Shown here: one piece after another, positions 43,604-52,900 of the stretch
Numbering within the stretch: the first letter of the stretch is position 1
How the letters are laid out: each line of letters starts with the position of its first letter
Assembly (NCBI GenBank): GCA_963728365.1
Contig: CAVSJI010000003.1
Location: forward strand, 62,001 to 126,000
DNA: 64,000 bases
Reading direction: 5' to 3'
DNA from: VRUE01 sp963728365
Lineage (GTDB): Bacteria; Actinomycetota; Thermoleophilia; Solirubrobacterales; 70-9
Position numbers and translations under genes: made by a program
Notes under the pieces: model-generated
Told to the model about the DNA's origin: nothing
Database searches by the model: none
The model's input: the letters and a program-made list of their open reading frames with translations, nothing else

Positions 43604-43649
43604 GAGGCGCAAAGGGTAGAGGATTCCCCAGCGGGGAACTCGGATTGAG

Positions 43650-45605
43650 CTAAGTCGGCGCCTCGCTCCAGGAATATGCGAGAAAGGCGAGCAGATAGGC
43701 GGCGCCGATCTCGAGCAGCAGGGCGCCGGAGTCGTTGGCGAGGGTGCCGACGAGGGTCGCGGCGAGGGCGCCGAGCAGGCCGGCGCGAACCGCCGGGAAG
43801 GGCGCCAGCCAGGCGCGAAGGCGGCCGCGGCGGGCGGCTGCCAGGGCGGCCGCGGCGGCGATCAGCGGCAGGAAGGCGAAGACGATCGGCCGGACGAAGC
43901 TGTGCGCGGAGAGCTGCAGGCGACGCTGGGCGACGTCGCCGAGATCGCCGAGGCCACCCGCGTCGAGGACCGATCGCGTGAAGTGGGCGTTGGCGCCGCT
44001 GACCAGGTCGGCGAGGGCGATCAGGGCGAGCAGCGCCAGCGGCGCGGCGATGACGAGGAGGGATGTCCGCCGGCCTCCGCCGGAGATCCCAACCGCCGCC
44101 GCCGCGGCGCCGGCCGGCAGCACGATCGCCGCGCCGACGTCGGCGCCGAAGCGCCCCGCGGCGAAGACCGCGGCGCAGAGCAGGCCGCCGGCCAGGAAGA
44201 CGACGGCCGCCCGGCGAGGCGCGAGTCGCGGCCACCAGCCGGCCAGCGCCGCTCCGGCGCCGCCGACGACCAGCACGCCGAGCGTCGCCTCGAGCTCGTT
44301 GCCGATCCCGTAGAAGCGCACGCCGAGGCCAGGGTTCGGGCCGAGCAGCGAGACCGAGGTGAGCTGCGAGCCGCCGATCACGTCGATTGCGTAGGCGAGC
44401 ACGACGACCCCCGAGGCGAGGGCGAGCGCCCGGAAGCCGCGCAGCATGCGCAGGGTGACGGCGGCCAGCAGCGGCGCCCCGACCAGCACCAGCAGCTGTT
44501 CCCCTTCACGGGTAGGTTCCAGCGCCGCCCCGGCGAGCAGCATGAGTGGCAGGTAGACGACGCTCAACGCCGTCAGCCGTACCGCGATCCGAGTCACCCG
44601 GTCAGCGCTGACCAGCACCACGATGCCGAAGACCACCAGCCAGACCAGCAGACTCACCCCGATCACCGGTCCGCGCCGCGTCGGGATAACCGCCATCCGA
44701 TCCCCCAGCGCCTCGATGTGCGCAACGTCCACCGCGTGCTCAGCCCGAATCGCCTGACCCGACATCTCCGAAGGCACGCCGATCCCCAGTCGCTCGAGGA
44801 TCGTCGGCGCAACGTCAGTCGACAGCACGTAGCCATCCGTCCGCGTGCTGTCAGAGGTCAGGTCTCCATCAAAACCGCGCCCCGCGACCCCAATCGCCAG
44901 GGCCCGGTCCTTCGCGGGAGGCGCCCGCTCAATAGCGATCAGCAGATCGCTGGGGCGCAGCTTCCCGACGAGGTGCGCGAGGCCTTCCAGGCTCGAGCTG
45001 CGGGCTTCGAAGAGGTTGGTGGGGGGGTGCGGGTGGGGGGTTCCGCTTAACTTTTTCGGTGGAGAGTGGAGCCGCTGTCGCCGCGAGGTGGGTGACGAAA
45101 AAGTACAAGACGCTCCACCCCCCACCCGCACCCCTACACCGGCGGCTTCGAGGGTCGAGACGAGCAGGTCCGGGACGACGTCCGCGGGAGCGGAGTCCGC
45201 CCGTTTTGTCGCAGCTTGCCACCAGGCCCTGCACGCGGTGGGGGAAAGCTCCGGCTTCTTGGGCGGGAGCTTCTCGTCATAGAGCGAGTCGAAGACCCTG
45301 TTTCCCTGGCTGATGTCCAGATAAGTCTGCGCCGCCGCCACCGAGCCAAGCCCCGCGCTGAGCAGGCCCGGCGAAAGCTTTCGAGCAGCGAGCTGGGCGA
45401 CGCCCGTCCCGTGGGGCACGAGAGCTATGACCACGTGTGTGCTCGGGGCCCGGGTGGGGGGTGGAGCGTCTTGTACTTTTTTGCGTTGTTCGGGCGCAGC
45501 CCGCAAGGGCTGCGACCTCGCAAAAAAGTTAAGCGGAACCCCCCACCCGGGCCCCGCCCAAACGCCGAGAGCAAGAGCTATCGTCAAGCCAATGGCCGAC
45601 CGCAC
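43650..45605 (-). CDS. Alkaline-phosphatase-fold membrane protein carrying two in-frame palindromic elements
   Basis: 651 aa from a GTG at 45605. The first residues form a signal peptide (MRSAIGLTIALALGVWAGP), followed at once by palindromic element copy 4 read as GVPLNFFARS to KKVQDAPPPTR. The outer domain begins THVVIALVPHGTG. Copy 3 then adds GGASCTFSS to KKLSGTPHPHP before the domain resumes; TDGYVLSTDVAPTILERLGI fits the phosphatase/sulfatase superfamily. The C-terminal half has about 11 membrane helices. Catalytic metal ligands were not identified. The start overlaps the 5' end of the divergent hemQ gene by about 14 bases; a TTG at 45587 is the alternative. Confidence 0.65.
   Translation of the reverse strand: MRSAIGLTIALALGVWAGPGWGVPLNFFARSQPLRAAPEQRKKVQDAPPPTRAPSTHVVIALVPHGTGVAQLAARKLSPGLLSAGLGSVAAAQTYLDISQGNRVFDSLYDEKLPPKKPELSPTACRAWWQAATKRADSAPADVVPDLLVSTLEAAGVGVRVGGGASCTFSSPTSRRQRLHSPPKKLSGTPHPHPPTNLFEARSSSLEGLAHLVGKLRPSDLLIAIERAPPAKDRALAIGVAGRGFDGDLTSDSTRTDGYVLSTDVAPTILERLGIGVPSEMSGQAIRAEHAVDVAHIEALGDRMAVIPTRRGPVIGVSLLVWLVVFGIVVLVSADRVTRIAVRLTALSVVYLPLMLLAGAALEPTREGEQLLVLVGAPLLAAVTLRMLRGFRALALASGVVVLAYAIDVIGGSQLTSVSLLGPNPGLGVRFYGIGNELEATLGVLVVGGAGAALAGWWPRLAPRRAAVVFLAGGLLCAAVFAAGRFGADVGAAIVLPAGAAAAAVGISGGGRRTSLLVIAAPLALLALIALADLVSGANAHFTRSVLDAGGLGDLGDVAQRRLQLSAHSFVRPIVFAFLPLIAAAAALAAARRGRLRAWLAPFPAVRAGLLGALAATLVGTLANDSGALLLEIGAAYLLAFLAYSWSEAPT
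45018..45140. repeat. Palindromic element family A, copy 3 (inside a gene)
   Basis: 123 bp (41 codons). The 23-bp outer arms (45018-45040 and 45118-45140) differ at only two positions, sharing GGGGTGCGGGTGGGGGG. Inner halves are TTCCGCTTAACTTTTT and AAAAAGTACAAGACGCTCCA. It lies in frame within the 43650-45605 gene and contains no stop codon in the gene's frame. Confidence 0.95.
45445..45555. repeat. Palindromic element family A, copy 4 (gene start/divergent region)
   Basis: 111 bp (37 codons). Perfect 17-bp outer arms GGGGCCCGGGTGGGGGG (45445-45461) and complement (45539-45555). Inner halves TGGAGCGTCTTGTACTTTTT and AAAAAAGTTAAGCGGAACC. The orientation is opposite to copy 3. It sits at the signal-peptide/mature junction of the 43650-45605 gene, in frame, and 36 bp upstream of the hemQ start. 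Confidence 0.95.
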
Positions 45606-46287
45606 CTTCGCCAAGTTCACGATGTTCAAGGTCGACCCGGCCTGGCGTCGCCGCGACCCCGAGCTGCGGGCCGCCGACAAGCAGGAGTTCCTCGCCGCCT
45701 GCGACGACTTCGCGATCGACCGCTCATTGCGCGCCTACTCAACCATAGGCACGCGCGGCGACGTCGACCTCGTCCTGCTCAGCCAGAGCCCGAGCCTCGA
45801 CGACCTGCACACCTTCCACGTGGTGCTCGGCCAGAGCGGCCTTGCCAAGTGGATGGAGACGCCCCACTCGTTCCTCTCGATGACCAAGCGCTCGCCCTAC
45901 TCCGACGAGCAGGCGCGGCCGGAGATCTGCGTCTCCGAGCGCAAGTACCTCTTCCTCTACCCGATGGTCAAGCAGCGTCGCTGGTACGGGCTGGCACCCG
46001 AGGAGCGCGGCCGGATCATGAAGAGCCACATCGAGGTCGGCCGCCGCCACCCCGAGATCACGATCAACACGACCTACTCATACGGACTCGACGACCAGGA
46101 GTTCGTCGTCTGCTTCGAGGGCGACGACCCCGGTGAGTTCCTCGACCTCGTCAGTGAGCTGCGCCCCACCGAGTCGAGCGAGTACACGGAGCTGGAGACG
46201 CCGATCTTCACCTGTGTGGCGCTCTCGACCCGCAAGGCGCTCGACGCGCTCGACGGCGTGCCCAGCGCCGTCGCCGCCGGAGCATGA
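45592..46287 (+). CDS. hemQ: Chlorite-dismutase-fold heme protein (HemQ, coproheme decarboxylase)
   Basis: 231 aa. The sequence RAYSTIGTRGDVDLVLLSQS and FLSMTKRSPYSDEQ (tyrosine region), RKYLFLYPMVKQRRWYGLAPEERGRIMKSHIEVGRRHP with the proximal heme histidine block and TINTTYSYGLDDQEFVVCFE are HemQ-typical for Gram-positive bacteria. It would decarboxylate coproheme to heme b. Chlorite detoxification is less likely, as the distal arginine of true chlorite dismutases is not evident. Palindromic element copy 4 lies in its upstream region. Confidence 0.9.
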   Translation: MADRTFAKFTMFKVDPAWRRRDPELRAADKQEFLAACDDFAIDRSLRAYSTIGTRGDVDLVLLSQSPSLDDLHTFHVVLGQSGLAKWMETPHSFLSMTKRSPYSDEQARPEICVSERKYLFLYPMVKQRRWYGLAPEERGRIMKSHIEVGRRHPEITINTTYSYGLDDQEFVVCFEGDDPGEFLDLVSELRPTESSEYTELETPIFTCVALSTRKALDALDGVPSAVAAGA

Positions 46288-46823
46288 CCACCCACTCGCT
46301 GAGCTACGCGATCGACGAGGAGGACCACCTCGTCAAGGTCGACGAGGGCTACTACCGCTTCGCCGAGGAGAACGGCTGGGCCGAGGCGGGCAGCAGCCTC
46401 GGCCGCTCGCTCTGGGACTACGTCGCCGGCCATGAGCTGCGCAAGCTGCAGCGCCTGCTGGTGCGCCGCATCCGCGACGAGGTGGGCGACGTCGAGCTGC
46501 CCTTCCGCTGCGATGCGCCCGCGGTGCGGCGCGAGATGAACATCCGCATCGTCGCCCGTCCCGGCGGCCGTGCGGTGCTCTTCTCGGCGCGGCTGCGCTC
46601 CGAGCAGGCGCGCGACGTGCCGCAGCCGCTGCTCGATCCGACCGCGCCGCGGGCCGGCGAGCCGCTGCCGATGTGCGGCTGGTGCGACCGCTTCGAAGTC
46701 GGCGGCGAGTGGGTCGAGGTCGAGGAGGCGGCGCGCCGCCTGGAGCTCTTCAACCGGTCCGAGCTGCCGCCGATCAGCCATGGCGTCTGCCCGGCGTGCA
46801 GCGAGCTGCTGCTCGCCGCGTAA
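46284..46823 (+). CDS. PAS-like sensory protein with Cys-rich C-terminus
   Basis: 179 aa, overlapping hemQ by 4 bases (ATGA). The N-terminal two thirds resemble a PAS domain (LVKVDEGYYRFAEENGW, GRSLWDYVAGHELRKL, LPFRCDAPAVRREMNIRI). The end carries MCGWCDRFEVGGEWVEVEEA and ISHGVCPAC, the C-x2-C and CPxC motif found at the C-terminus of some sensory proteins, which suggests metal or heme binding. No kinase domain is present. Coupling to hemQ suggests a role in heme-linked sensing. Confidence 0.7.
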   Translation: MTTHSLSYAIDEEDHLVKVDEGYYRFAEENGWAEAGSSLGRSLWDYVAGHELRKLQRLLVRRIRDEVGDVELPFRCDAPAVRREMNIRIVARPGGRAVLFSARLRSEQARDVPQPLLDPTAPRAGEPLPMCGWCDRFEVGGEWVEVEEAARRLELFNRSELPPISHGVCPACSELLLAA

Positions 46824-46863
46824 GCGCCCGCCGGTCCGAGTTCCCTATTCTTTCGCGCTCGCG

Positions 46864-48270
46864 ATGACCATGATCGGAACCGAAGAGACCCCCCTGCGCG
46901 TCGCCATCGTCGGCGCCGGTCCCTCGGGCTTCTACGCCGCCGAGCACATCCTCAAGGACGGCGACCTGCACGCCCAGGTTGACCTCTTCGACCGCCTGCC
47001 GACGCCCTTCGGCCTGGTCCGCGGCGGCGTCGCCCCCGATCACCCGAAGATCAAGTCGGTGATCCGCGTCTACGAGAAGACGGCGGCGCGCGAGGGCTTC
47101 CGCTTCTTCGGCAACGTCAAGGTCGGCCACGACATCGAGGTCGAGGACCTTGAACGGCTCTACCACGCGATCGTCTTCACGGTTGGCTGCGAGACCGACC
47201 GCCAGCTCGGCATCCCCGGCGAAGAGCTGCCCGGCAGCCATGCCGCCACCGCCTTCGTCGGCTGGTACAACGCCCACCCCGACTACTGCGACGACGAGTG
47301 GGACCTCTCCTGCGAGCGCGCCGTGGTGATCGGCAACGGCAACGTGGCGATGGACGTCGCCCGCATGCTGGCGCTCACCGACCACGAGCTGCGCGAGACC
47401 GACACCGCCGATCACGCGATCGAGGCGCTTGACGCGAAGGGCATCCGCGAGATCGTCATCCTCGGTCGCCGCGGTCCCGTCCAGGCGGCGTTCACCAACC
47501 CCGAGATCAAGGAGCTCGGGGAGATGGAGGACGCCGACGTGATCGTCGAGGAGGCCGAGGTCGAGCTCGACCCGGCCAGCGCCGCCTACCTCGCCTCCGA
47601 GGAGGCTGACAAGACCACCAGGGTCAACGTCGAGACGCTGACCGAGTTCTCGCAGCGCACTCCCTCGGGCAAGAAGCAGCGGATCGTCCTGCGCTTCCTC
47701 GCCTCGCCGGTCGAGATCAAGGGCGACGGCAAGGTCGAATCGATCGTCATCGGCCGCAACGAGCTGGTCGAGGAGGGCGGCACCCTGCGCGCCCGTGACA
47801 GCGGCGAGCGCGAAGAGCTCGAGTGTGGCCTGGTGCTGCGCTCGGTGGGGTACACCGGCATCCCGATCGAGGGCGTGCCCTTCGACGAGAAACGCGGCCT
47901 GATCCTCAACGAGGGCGGCCGGGTGCTCGACTCGCACGATGCCGGGCACAGGGTCGGCCACTACACAGCCGGCTGGATCAAGCGCGGACCGTCCGGGGTG
48001 ATCGGCACGAACAAGAAGGATGCTCTGGAGACCGTGCAGCACCTCTTCGCCGACGTCGAATCGCAGACGCTGCTCGACCCTGAGAACCCCGACCCCGGGG
48101 CGGTCGAGGCGCTGCTCGCCGAGCGCGGCGTGCGCTACGTCAGCTTCGAGGACTGGCAGGCGATCGACGAGGCCGAGGTCGGTCGCGGCGAGCCGCACGG
48201 CCGGCCGCGGGTGAAGTTCGTCCGGGTGGACGAGATGCTCGCCAGCCTGTCCGAGCGCGTCTCCGGCTGA
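46864..48270 (+). CDS. Ferredoxin/adrenodoxin-type NADP+ reductase (FprA-like)
   Basis: 468 aa FAD enzyme. FAD motif RVAIVGAGPSGFYAAEHIL, followed by FDRLPTPFGLVRGGVAPDHPKIK. The NADP motif is VVIGNGNVAMDVARML. RSVGYTGIPIEGVPFDE and AGWIKRGPSGVIGTNKKDA (FAD-isoalloxazine region, ATGN-like) are FprA hallmarks. It moves electrons from NADPH to ferredoxins that feed P450s or Fe-S assembly. It ends before a regulator with its own palindrome. Confidence 0.93.
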   Translation: MTMIGTEETPLRVAIVGAGPSGFYAAEHILKDGDLHAQVDLFDRLPTPFGLVRGGVAPDHPKIKSVIRVYEKTAAREGFRFFGNVKVGHDIEVEDLERLYHAIVFTVGCETDRQLGIPGEELPGSHAATAFVGWYNAHPDYCDDEWDLSCERAVVIGNGNVAMDVARMLALTDHELRETDTADHAIEALDAKGIREIVILGRRGPVQAAFTNPEIKELGEMEDADVIVEEAEVELDPASAAYLASEEADKTTRVNVETLTEFSQRTPSGKKQRIVLRFLASPVEIKGDGKVESIVIGRNELVEEGGTLRARDSGEREELECGLVLRSVGYTGIPIEGVPFDEKRGLILNEGGRVLDSHDAGHRVGHYTAGWIKRGPSGVIGTNKKDALETVQHLFADVESQTLLDPENPDPGAVEALLAERGVRYVSFEDWQAIDEAEVGRGEPHGRPRVKFVRVDEMLASLSERVSG

Positions 48271-48305
48271 CTCTCCCTCGGTCGCCGCGGCTTTATCCGA
48301 GCCGC

Positions 48306-48317
48306 AGACAATTGTCT
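48306..48317. promoter_or_regulatory. Palindrome upstream of HxlR-type regulator
   Basis: AGACAATTGTCT, a perfect 12-bp palindrome in the 164-bp gap before the regulator at 48435. It has the size and position of an operator for that winged-helix protein. Confidence 0.5.
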
Positions 48318-48434
48318 ACATTACCTCCGATCCGGCAAGGGGCTGGCAGGGATCCACCGTTTCTAATAGTGTGCGCGCGGCTGACGGCCGTTTTTATTAA
48401 AGGACTTCTCCTTACCTAAAACAAGCGGAAGAGG

Positions 48435-49430
48435 ATGCAAGCCGACAGCAAATCGCAGCCTGCACGGGTTCGGTCTGGGGGAACGGTGCTTTCCCTGATC
48501 GCCGGGCCGCTCAGCGTCCCGATTCTTCGCGCCCACCTGGATGGCCCGCTGCGGCTGTCCGATCTGCGCGAACGGATCGGAGGCGCCGCCCAGACGACCC
48601 TGCGGGGCCAGGTCGGCAACCTGCGCGGCGTCGGCGCCCTCAACCGCCGAGCCCTGGGCGGGATGCCCTACGCGGTCGAGAACGAGCTGACCGATGGGGG
48701 CCGCGCCGTGCTCGAGGTCGCAGACCTCGTCGAGGCCTGGCTGACCCGGGCGCCGCAGGGCGCGATCGCCCTGGGCAGCGAGCCGGCAAAGGGCGCGATC
48801 AGGGCGCTGGTCGGCGGCTGGGGCTCGGCCATGCTGCGCGCCCTGGCGGCCCGTCCACTCTCGCTCACCGAGCTGAGCAGCGTAATCGGAGACCATTCCT
48901 ATCCGGCTCTGGAGCGGCGCTTGAGCGCGATGCGCGCCTCCCGCCTGGTCGAACCGCGCCCCGAGGAGCGGGACAGAGGCAGCAAACCCTACGCGGTGAC
49001 CGAGTGGACGCGCCTGGCAATCGGTCCGCTGGTTGCCGCCGGGCGCTGCGAGTGTCGCCACATGGCCGGTTTGACCGAACCGCTGAGGAGGCTCGACGTC
49101 GAGGCGGTGTTCCTGCTCGCCGTGCCGCTGCTCGAGTTGGAGGTGACGCGCAGCGGCCCCTGCGTGCTGGCGGTCGATACAGGCGGGGACGGGGGTGCGA
49201 AGCCCGGGGCGCGGCTTGCCGGCGTCGACGTGCGAATCGAGGAGGGCGCAGTGGTTTCCTGCGTTTCTCGTCTGGCGCGGGATCCGGCAACCTGGGCGCT
49301 GGGCACGGTCGAGGCCTGGGTCGAGGCGATCCTCGAGGGGAAGGCCGCCCGGCTGCGCATCGGCGGCAAGGATCCGCGGCTGGCGGGGACGATCGTCGCC
49401 GGCCTGCATGAGGTGCTTTCCGGCGAGTGA
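48435..49430 (+). CDS. Tandem HxlR-type winged-helix regulator with SCP2-like C-terminus
   Basis: 331 aa. Two consecutive winged-helix modules: LSLIAGPLSVPILRAHLDGPLRLSDLRERIG and SAMLRALAARPLSLTELSSVIGDHSYPALERRLSAM in outline, each with the HxlR pattern and a wing that ends in PYAVTEWT. After about residue 220 an SCP2-like fold follows (VEAVFLLAVPLLEL, RIEEGAVVSCVSRL, AWVEAILEGKAARLRIGG, SCP2 proteins bind lipids). This would be a lipid-responsive repressor. A palindrome lies upstream at 48306. Confidence 0.78.
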   Translation: MQADSKSQPARVRSGGTVLSLIAGPLSVPILRAHLDGPLRLSDLRERIGGAAQTTLRGQVGNLRGVGALNRRALGGMPYAVENELTDGGRAVLEVADLVEAWLTRAPQGAIALGSEPAKGAIRALVGGWGSAMLRALAARPLSLTELSSVIGDHSYPALERRLSAMRASRLVEPRPEERDRGSKPYAVTEWTRLAIGPLVAAGRCECRHMAGLTEPLRRLDVEAVFLLAVPLLELEVTRSGPCVLAVDTGGDGGAKPGARLAGVDVRIEEGAVVSCVSRLARDPATWALGTVEAWVEAILEGKAARLRIGGKDPRLAGTIVAGLHEVLSGE

Positions 49431-49969
49431 GAAATCGACTTTCTCCCCGACGGCCGGGGCGGCAAATGCGCAGTTACGCGCGCGCGTTTTTGGCGACTGC
49501 TGGCATTTGCAGGGAAGATGTGACGGTGAAGATGCCAGAAAAGCCGACGTTTGGTTGAAAAATCTGTAGCGCTTGACCGCTGGGGCTGGTTTGTATTCAA
49601 TGCAGCACGAGGCCACGGTGAAGAGCCGACAGCGGCGCTCCACCGCAAGGACTCAGAGTTCTTAGAGCCCGGGAGCCGGACAGACCTGGGCCCCCAATCG
49701 GCGACAGCCAAAGGTCGACCCCCCATGTCGTCAGCCGGGGGGCGAGCGGTCACCGCTGGGACGAAGTCCTTTGACTTCGTCCCGGTTGCCGCGCTCTCAA
49801 ACGGTTGCCCCGCGCCAGGAGAAACGTCGCGCCGGGGTCCCGAAGTGAGAGGAAAGGGACCCCGGCGCTAACCGTAACTCAAAACCCCATGGGCAGAGAA
49901 ACCCATGAGGCCCCTACAGCATAGCTCACGCAAATAGCGATGTTTCCAGTCGGTACAGACAAAGTCTTC
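49431..49969. other. 539-bp non-coding gap with several hairpins
   Basis: No credible gene is seen between two convergent genes. Perfect stems: GGGACGAAGTC/GACTTCGTCCC with a CTTT loop (49758-49783); a 13-bp stem GCGCCGGGGTCCC/GGGACCCCGGCGC (49829-49868) with a purine-rich loop; CATGGG/CCCATG with an 8-base loop (49888-49907); and AGCGGT-C-ACCGCT (49745-49757). GGTTGCC occurs twice (around 49785 and 49803). No RNase P, tmRNA, 6S or riboswitch core was recognised. A structured RNA or a multi-hairpin terminator is possible. Confidence 0.5.
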
Positions 49970-52900
49970 CTACTTTGCGGGCTTGGCGACGGGCGCACCG
50001 CCGCGCTCGGTGCCGGCGATCAGCTCGTCCGGCGCCGGCTCGCTGGGGATGAACCCGGATTTCATCCCGAAGTAAACGGCTTGGGGATGATGGGCGACGA
50101 TCGCCACCGTCGACTGCTCTGGCATCACCGCGTGGCCGCCGGAGAGGCTCATCCCGATCTGGCCGAGGTCGAGCAGCCGCCAGACCTTCTCGTGCTCGGA
50201 TTGGTCCGGGCAGGCGGGGTAACCCCACGAGTAGCGACGGCCCTGGTCAAGTGGGATGCCGAGCTCGCGCCGCACCTCCGAGTGCAGCCACTCGGCCAGG
50301 CCCTCGGCGGCCTGCACGCCGAGGCCGTGCACGTAGAGCTGCTCGGCGAACTCTCCTTCGCGCTCGAGCCGCTCGATCAGCTCGGTCACCTCGGGGCCGA
50401 CCGTGACGCCCTGCAGAGCGACGACATCACGCTCGCCAGAGGCGAGCGGGCGGAAGAAGTCGGCCAGGCAGATGCGGTCGTGCTGCGGCTGGCGCGGGAA
50501 GACAAGCCGCTCGAGCTCGCGCCCCGGGTCCGAGGGGTCGAAGACGATCAGCTCGTTGCCCTCGGCGTTGCAGGGGAAGTAGCCGAGCCGGGCGCGCGGC
50601 TGGAGGTAGTCCTGCTCGAGCCACATCCGCTCGAGCCGCGGGGCGAAGCCCTCCTCGCCGTCACTGCCGTTGACCAGCTCCTCCCAGGCCTCGCCCTTGA
50701 CGCCGCGACCGCCCCAGTGCAGCTTGAAGAGCACGTGGCGGTCGAGGTAGGGAAAGACCTCCCCGAGGTCGACGCCGATCTCCCGCGCCCCCAGGAACGG
50801 CGGCTCGGGGATCGGTGCGTCGGTGCGGGCCGCCGAGCGAACGCTGGCGTCGCTGGTCGGCGGCGCCTGGCTGACGAGGGCCGGCTTCTCGCGCAGCTCG
50901 CGCGCCTCGGCCTTGATCCGCTCGACCAGCGCCTCGCGGGCGGGCTCGTCGACCAGGGCGTCCATCGTGTCGAGCCCCTGGAAGGCGTCCTTGCAGTAGA
51001 AGACGCCGGGGTCGTAGACCTCGTCGGACTCCTTGCCCTTCGGATACAGGGTGCGCCGGCCGAAGTCGCGGTTGATCGCGGCGCCGCCGATCAGCACCGG
51101 GAAGCCGAGGCCCCGCTGGTGCAGCTCCTGCACGCAGATCGGCATCTGCTTGGAGGTCGAGACGAGCAGGGCGGAGAGGCCGATCGCGTCGGCTTCGTTC
51201 TCCACCGCGGCCTCGATGATCGCGTCGACTGGGACCTGCTTGCCGAGGTCGATCACCGTGTAGCCGTTGTTGGTGAGGATCGTGTTGACCAGCGACTTGC
51301 CGATGTCGTGCACGTCGCCGAACACGGTCGCGATCACCACCTTGCCCTTGGTGTGTCCCTCGATCCGGTCGAGGTAGTTCTCGAGCTGGGCGACGGCGCG
51401 CTTCATCACTTCGGCCGACTGCAGGACGAAGGGCAGGATCAGTTCGCCGGCGCCGAACTTGTCGCCGACCTCCTTCATCGCCGGCAGCAGCACCTCGTTG
51501 AGGGTGGGGACGGCGCCGATCTTCTCCACCGAGCGGTCGATCCACTCCTCGACCCCGTCCTTCTTGCGGCGCAGGATGTGCCAGTGCAGCGCCTCCTCGG
51601 GCTCCATGCCCTCGGTGGGGTCGCCAGCGTCCTCGGCCTGCTCGGTGCCCTTCGACTCGAAGTGGGCGATGAAGCGCTCGAGCGCGTCCTCGCGCCGGTT
51701 GAAGACCAGATCGTCGGTCAGCTCGCGCTCCTCCGATGAGATCTCCGAGTACGGCGTGATGTGGTTGGGGTTGACCATCGCCAGGTCGAGGCCCGCCTCG
51801 ACGCAGTGGTGCAGGAAGACCGAGTTGAGCACCGCGCGCGCCGGCTGTGAGACGCCGAAGGAGACGTTGGAGACGCCAAGCGAGGTCTTCACCCCGGGCA
51901 GCTCGGCCTTGATCCGGCGGATGCCCTCGATCGTCTCGACCGCGGACGGCTTCCACTCCGCCTCGCCGGTGGTCAGGGTGAAGGTGAGCGCGTCGAAGAT
52001 CAGCGCCTCGGGGTCGAGGCCGTGCTCGTCGCAGGCGATCTCGCGGATCCGCTTGGCGATCTCGACCTTGCGCTCGGCGGTCTTCGCCATCCCGACCTCG
52101 TCGATCGTCAGGGCGATCAGGGCGGCGCCGTGCGCGCGGGCGAGCGGCACGACGACGTCCGCCTTGTCGCGCCCGGCCTCGAGGTTGATCGAGTTGACGA
52201 TCGCCCGCCCGGGGATCTGCTCGAGCGCCGCGCGGATCACCTCAGGTTCGGTCGAGTCGACCTGGATCGGCGCAGGCTGAGTCAGCGAGATCCGCTTGAC
52301 CACGGCGGTCATCTGCCCGTCCTCGTCGGCGCGCTCGGTCAGCGCGACGCAGACGTCGAGCACGTGGGCGCCCCCTTCGACCTGGTCTTCGGCGACCTGG
52401 ACGAGGCCGTCGTAGTCGTCGGCCAGCAGCAGCTCCTTGGCCTTGCGGGAGCCCTGTGAGTTGACCCGCTCGCCTACCAGGGTCGGGCGCGGCTCCTGGA
52501 CCAGCGGGGTGGAGGTCATCATCGACGAGACCTGGGCCGGCCCGGGAGCCGGGCGCTCGCCAGGCACGCGGCCCTCGACTCGCTCGCGGATTGCGGCGAT
52601 GTGGGCGGGGGTCGTGCCACAGCAGCCGCCGACGATGCCGACGCCGTAGCGCTCGACGAACTCGCCCAGGGTCGCCGCCAGCGGTCCAGGCTCTTCGGGG
52701 AAGATCGTCTCGCCGTCGGGTCCCTGCAGGGGCAGGCCGGCGTTGGGGATGCAGTGGACCGGCAACGGACTGTGCTCGCCGAGGAAGCGGATCGCGTCGC
52801 GCATGTCCTCCGGACCGGTCGAGCAGTTGAGCCCGATCACGTCGACCTCGAGTGCCGCCAGCGTCGTCAGCACCGCCTGAATGTCGGTGCCGAGCAGCAT

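Noticed and set aside
45427..45591. A longer N-terminus for hemQ
   Set aside because: The upstream frame is the palindromic element copy 4 and the HemQ family starts at the ATG at 45592.
49431..49969. RNase P RNA, tmRNA or 6S RNA
   Set aside because: The conserved core sequences and tag-reading frame are absent, despite several hairpins.
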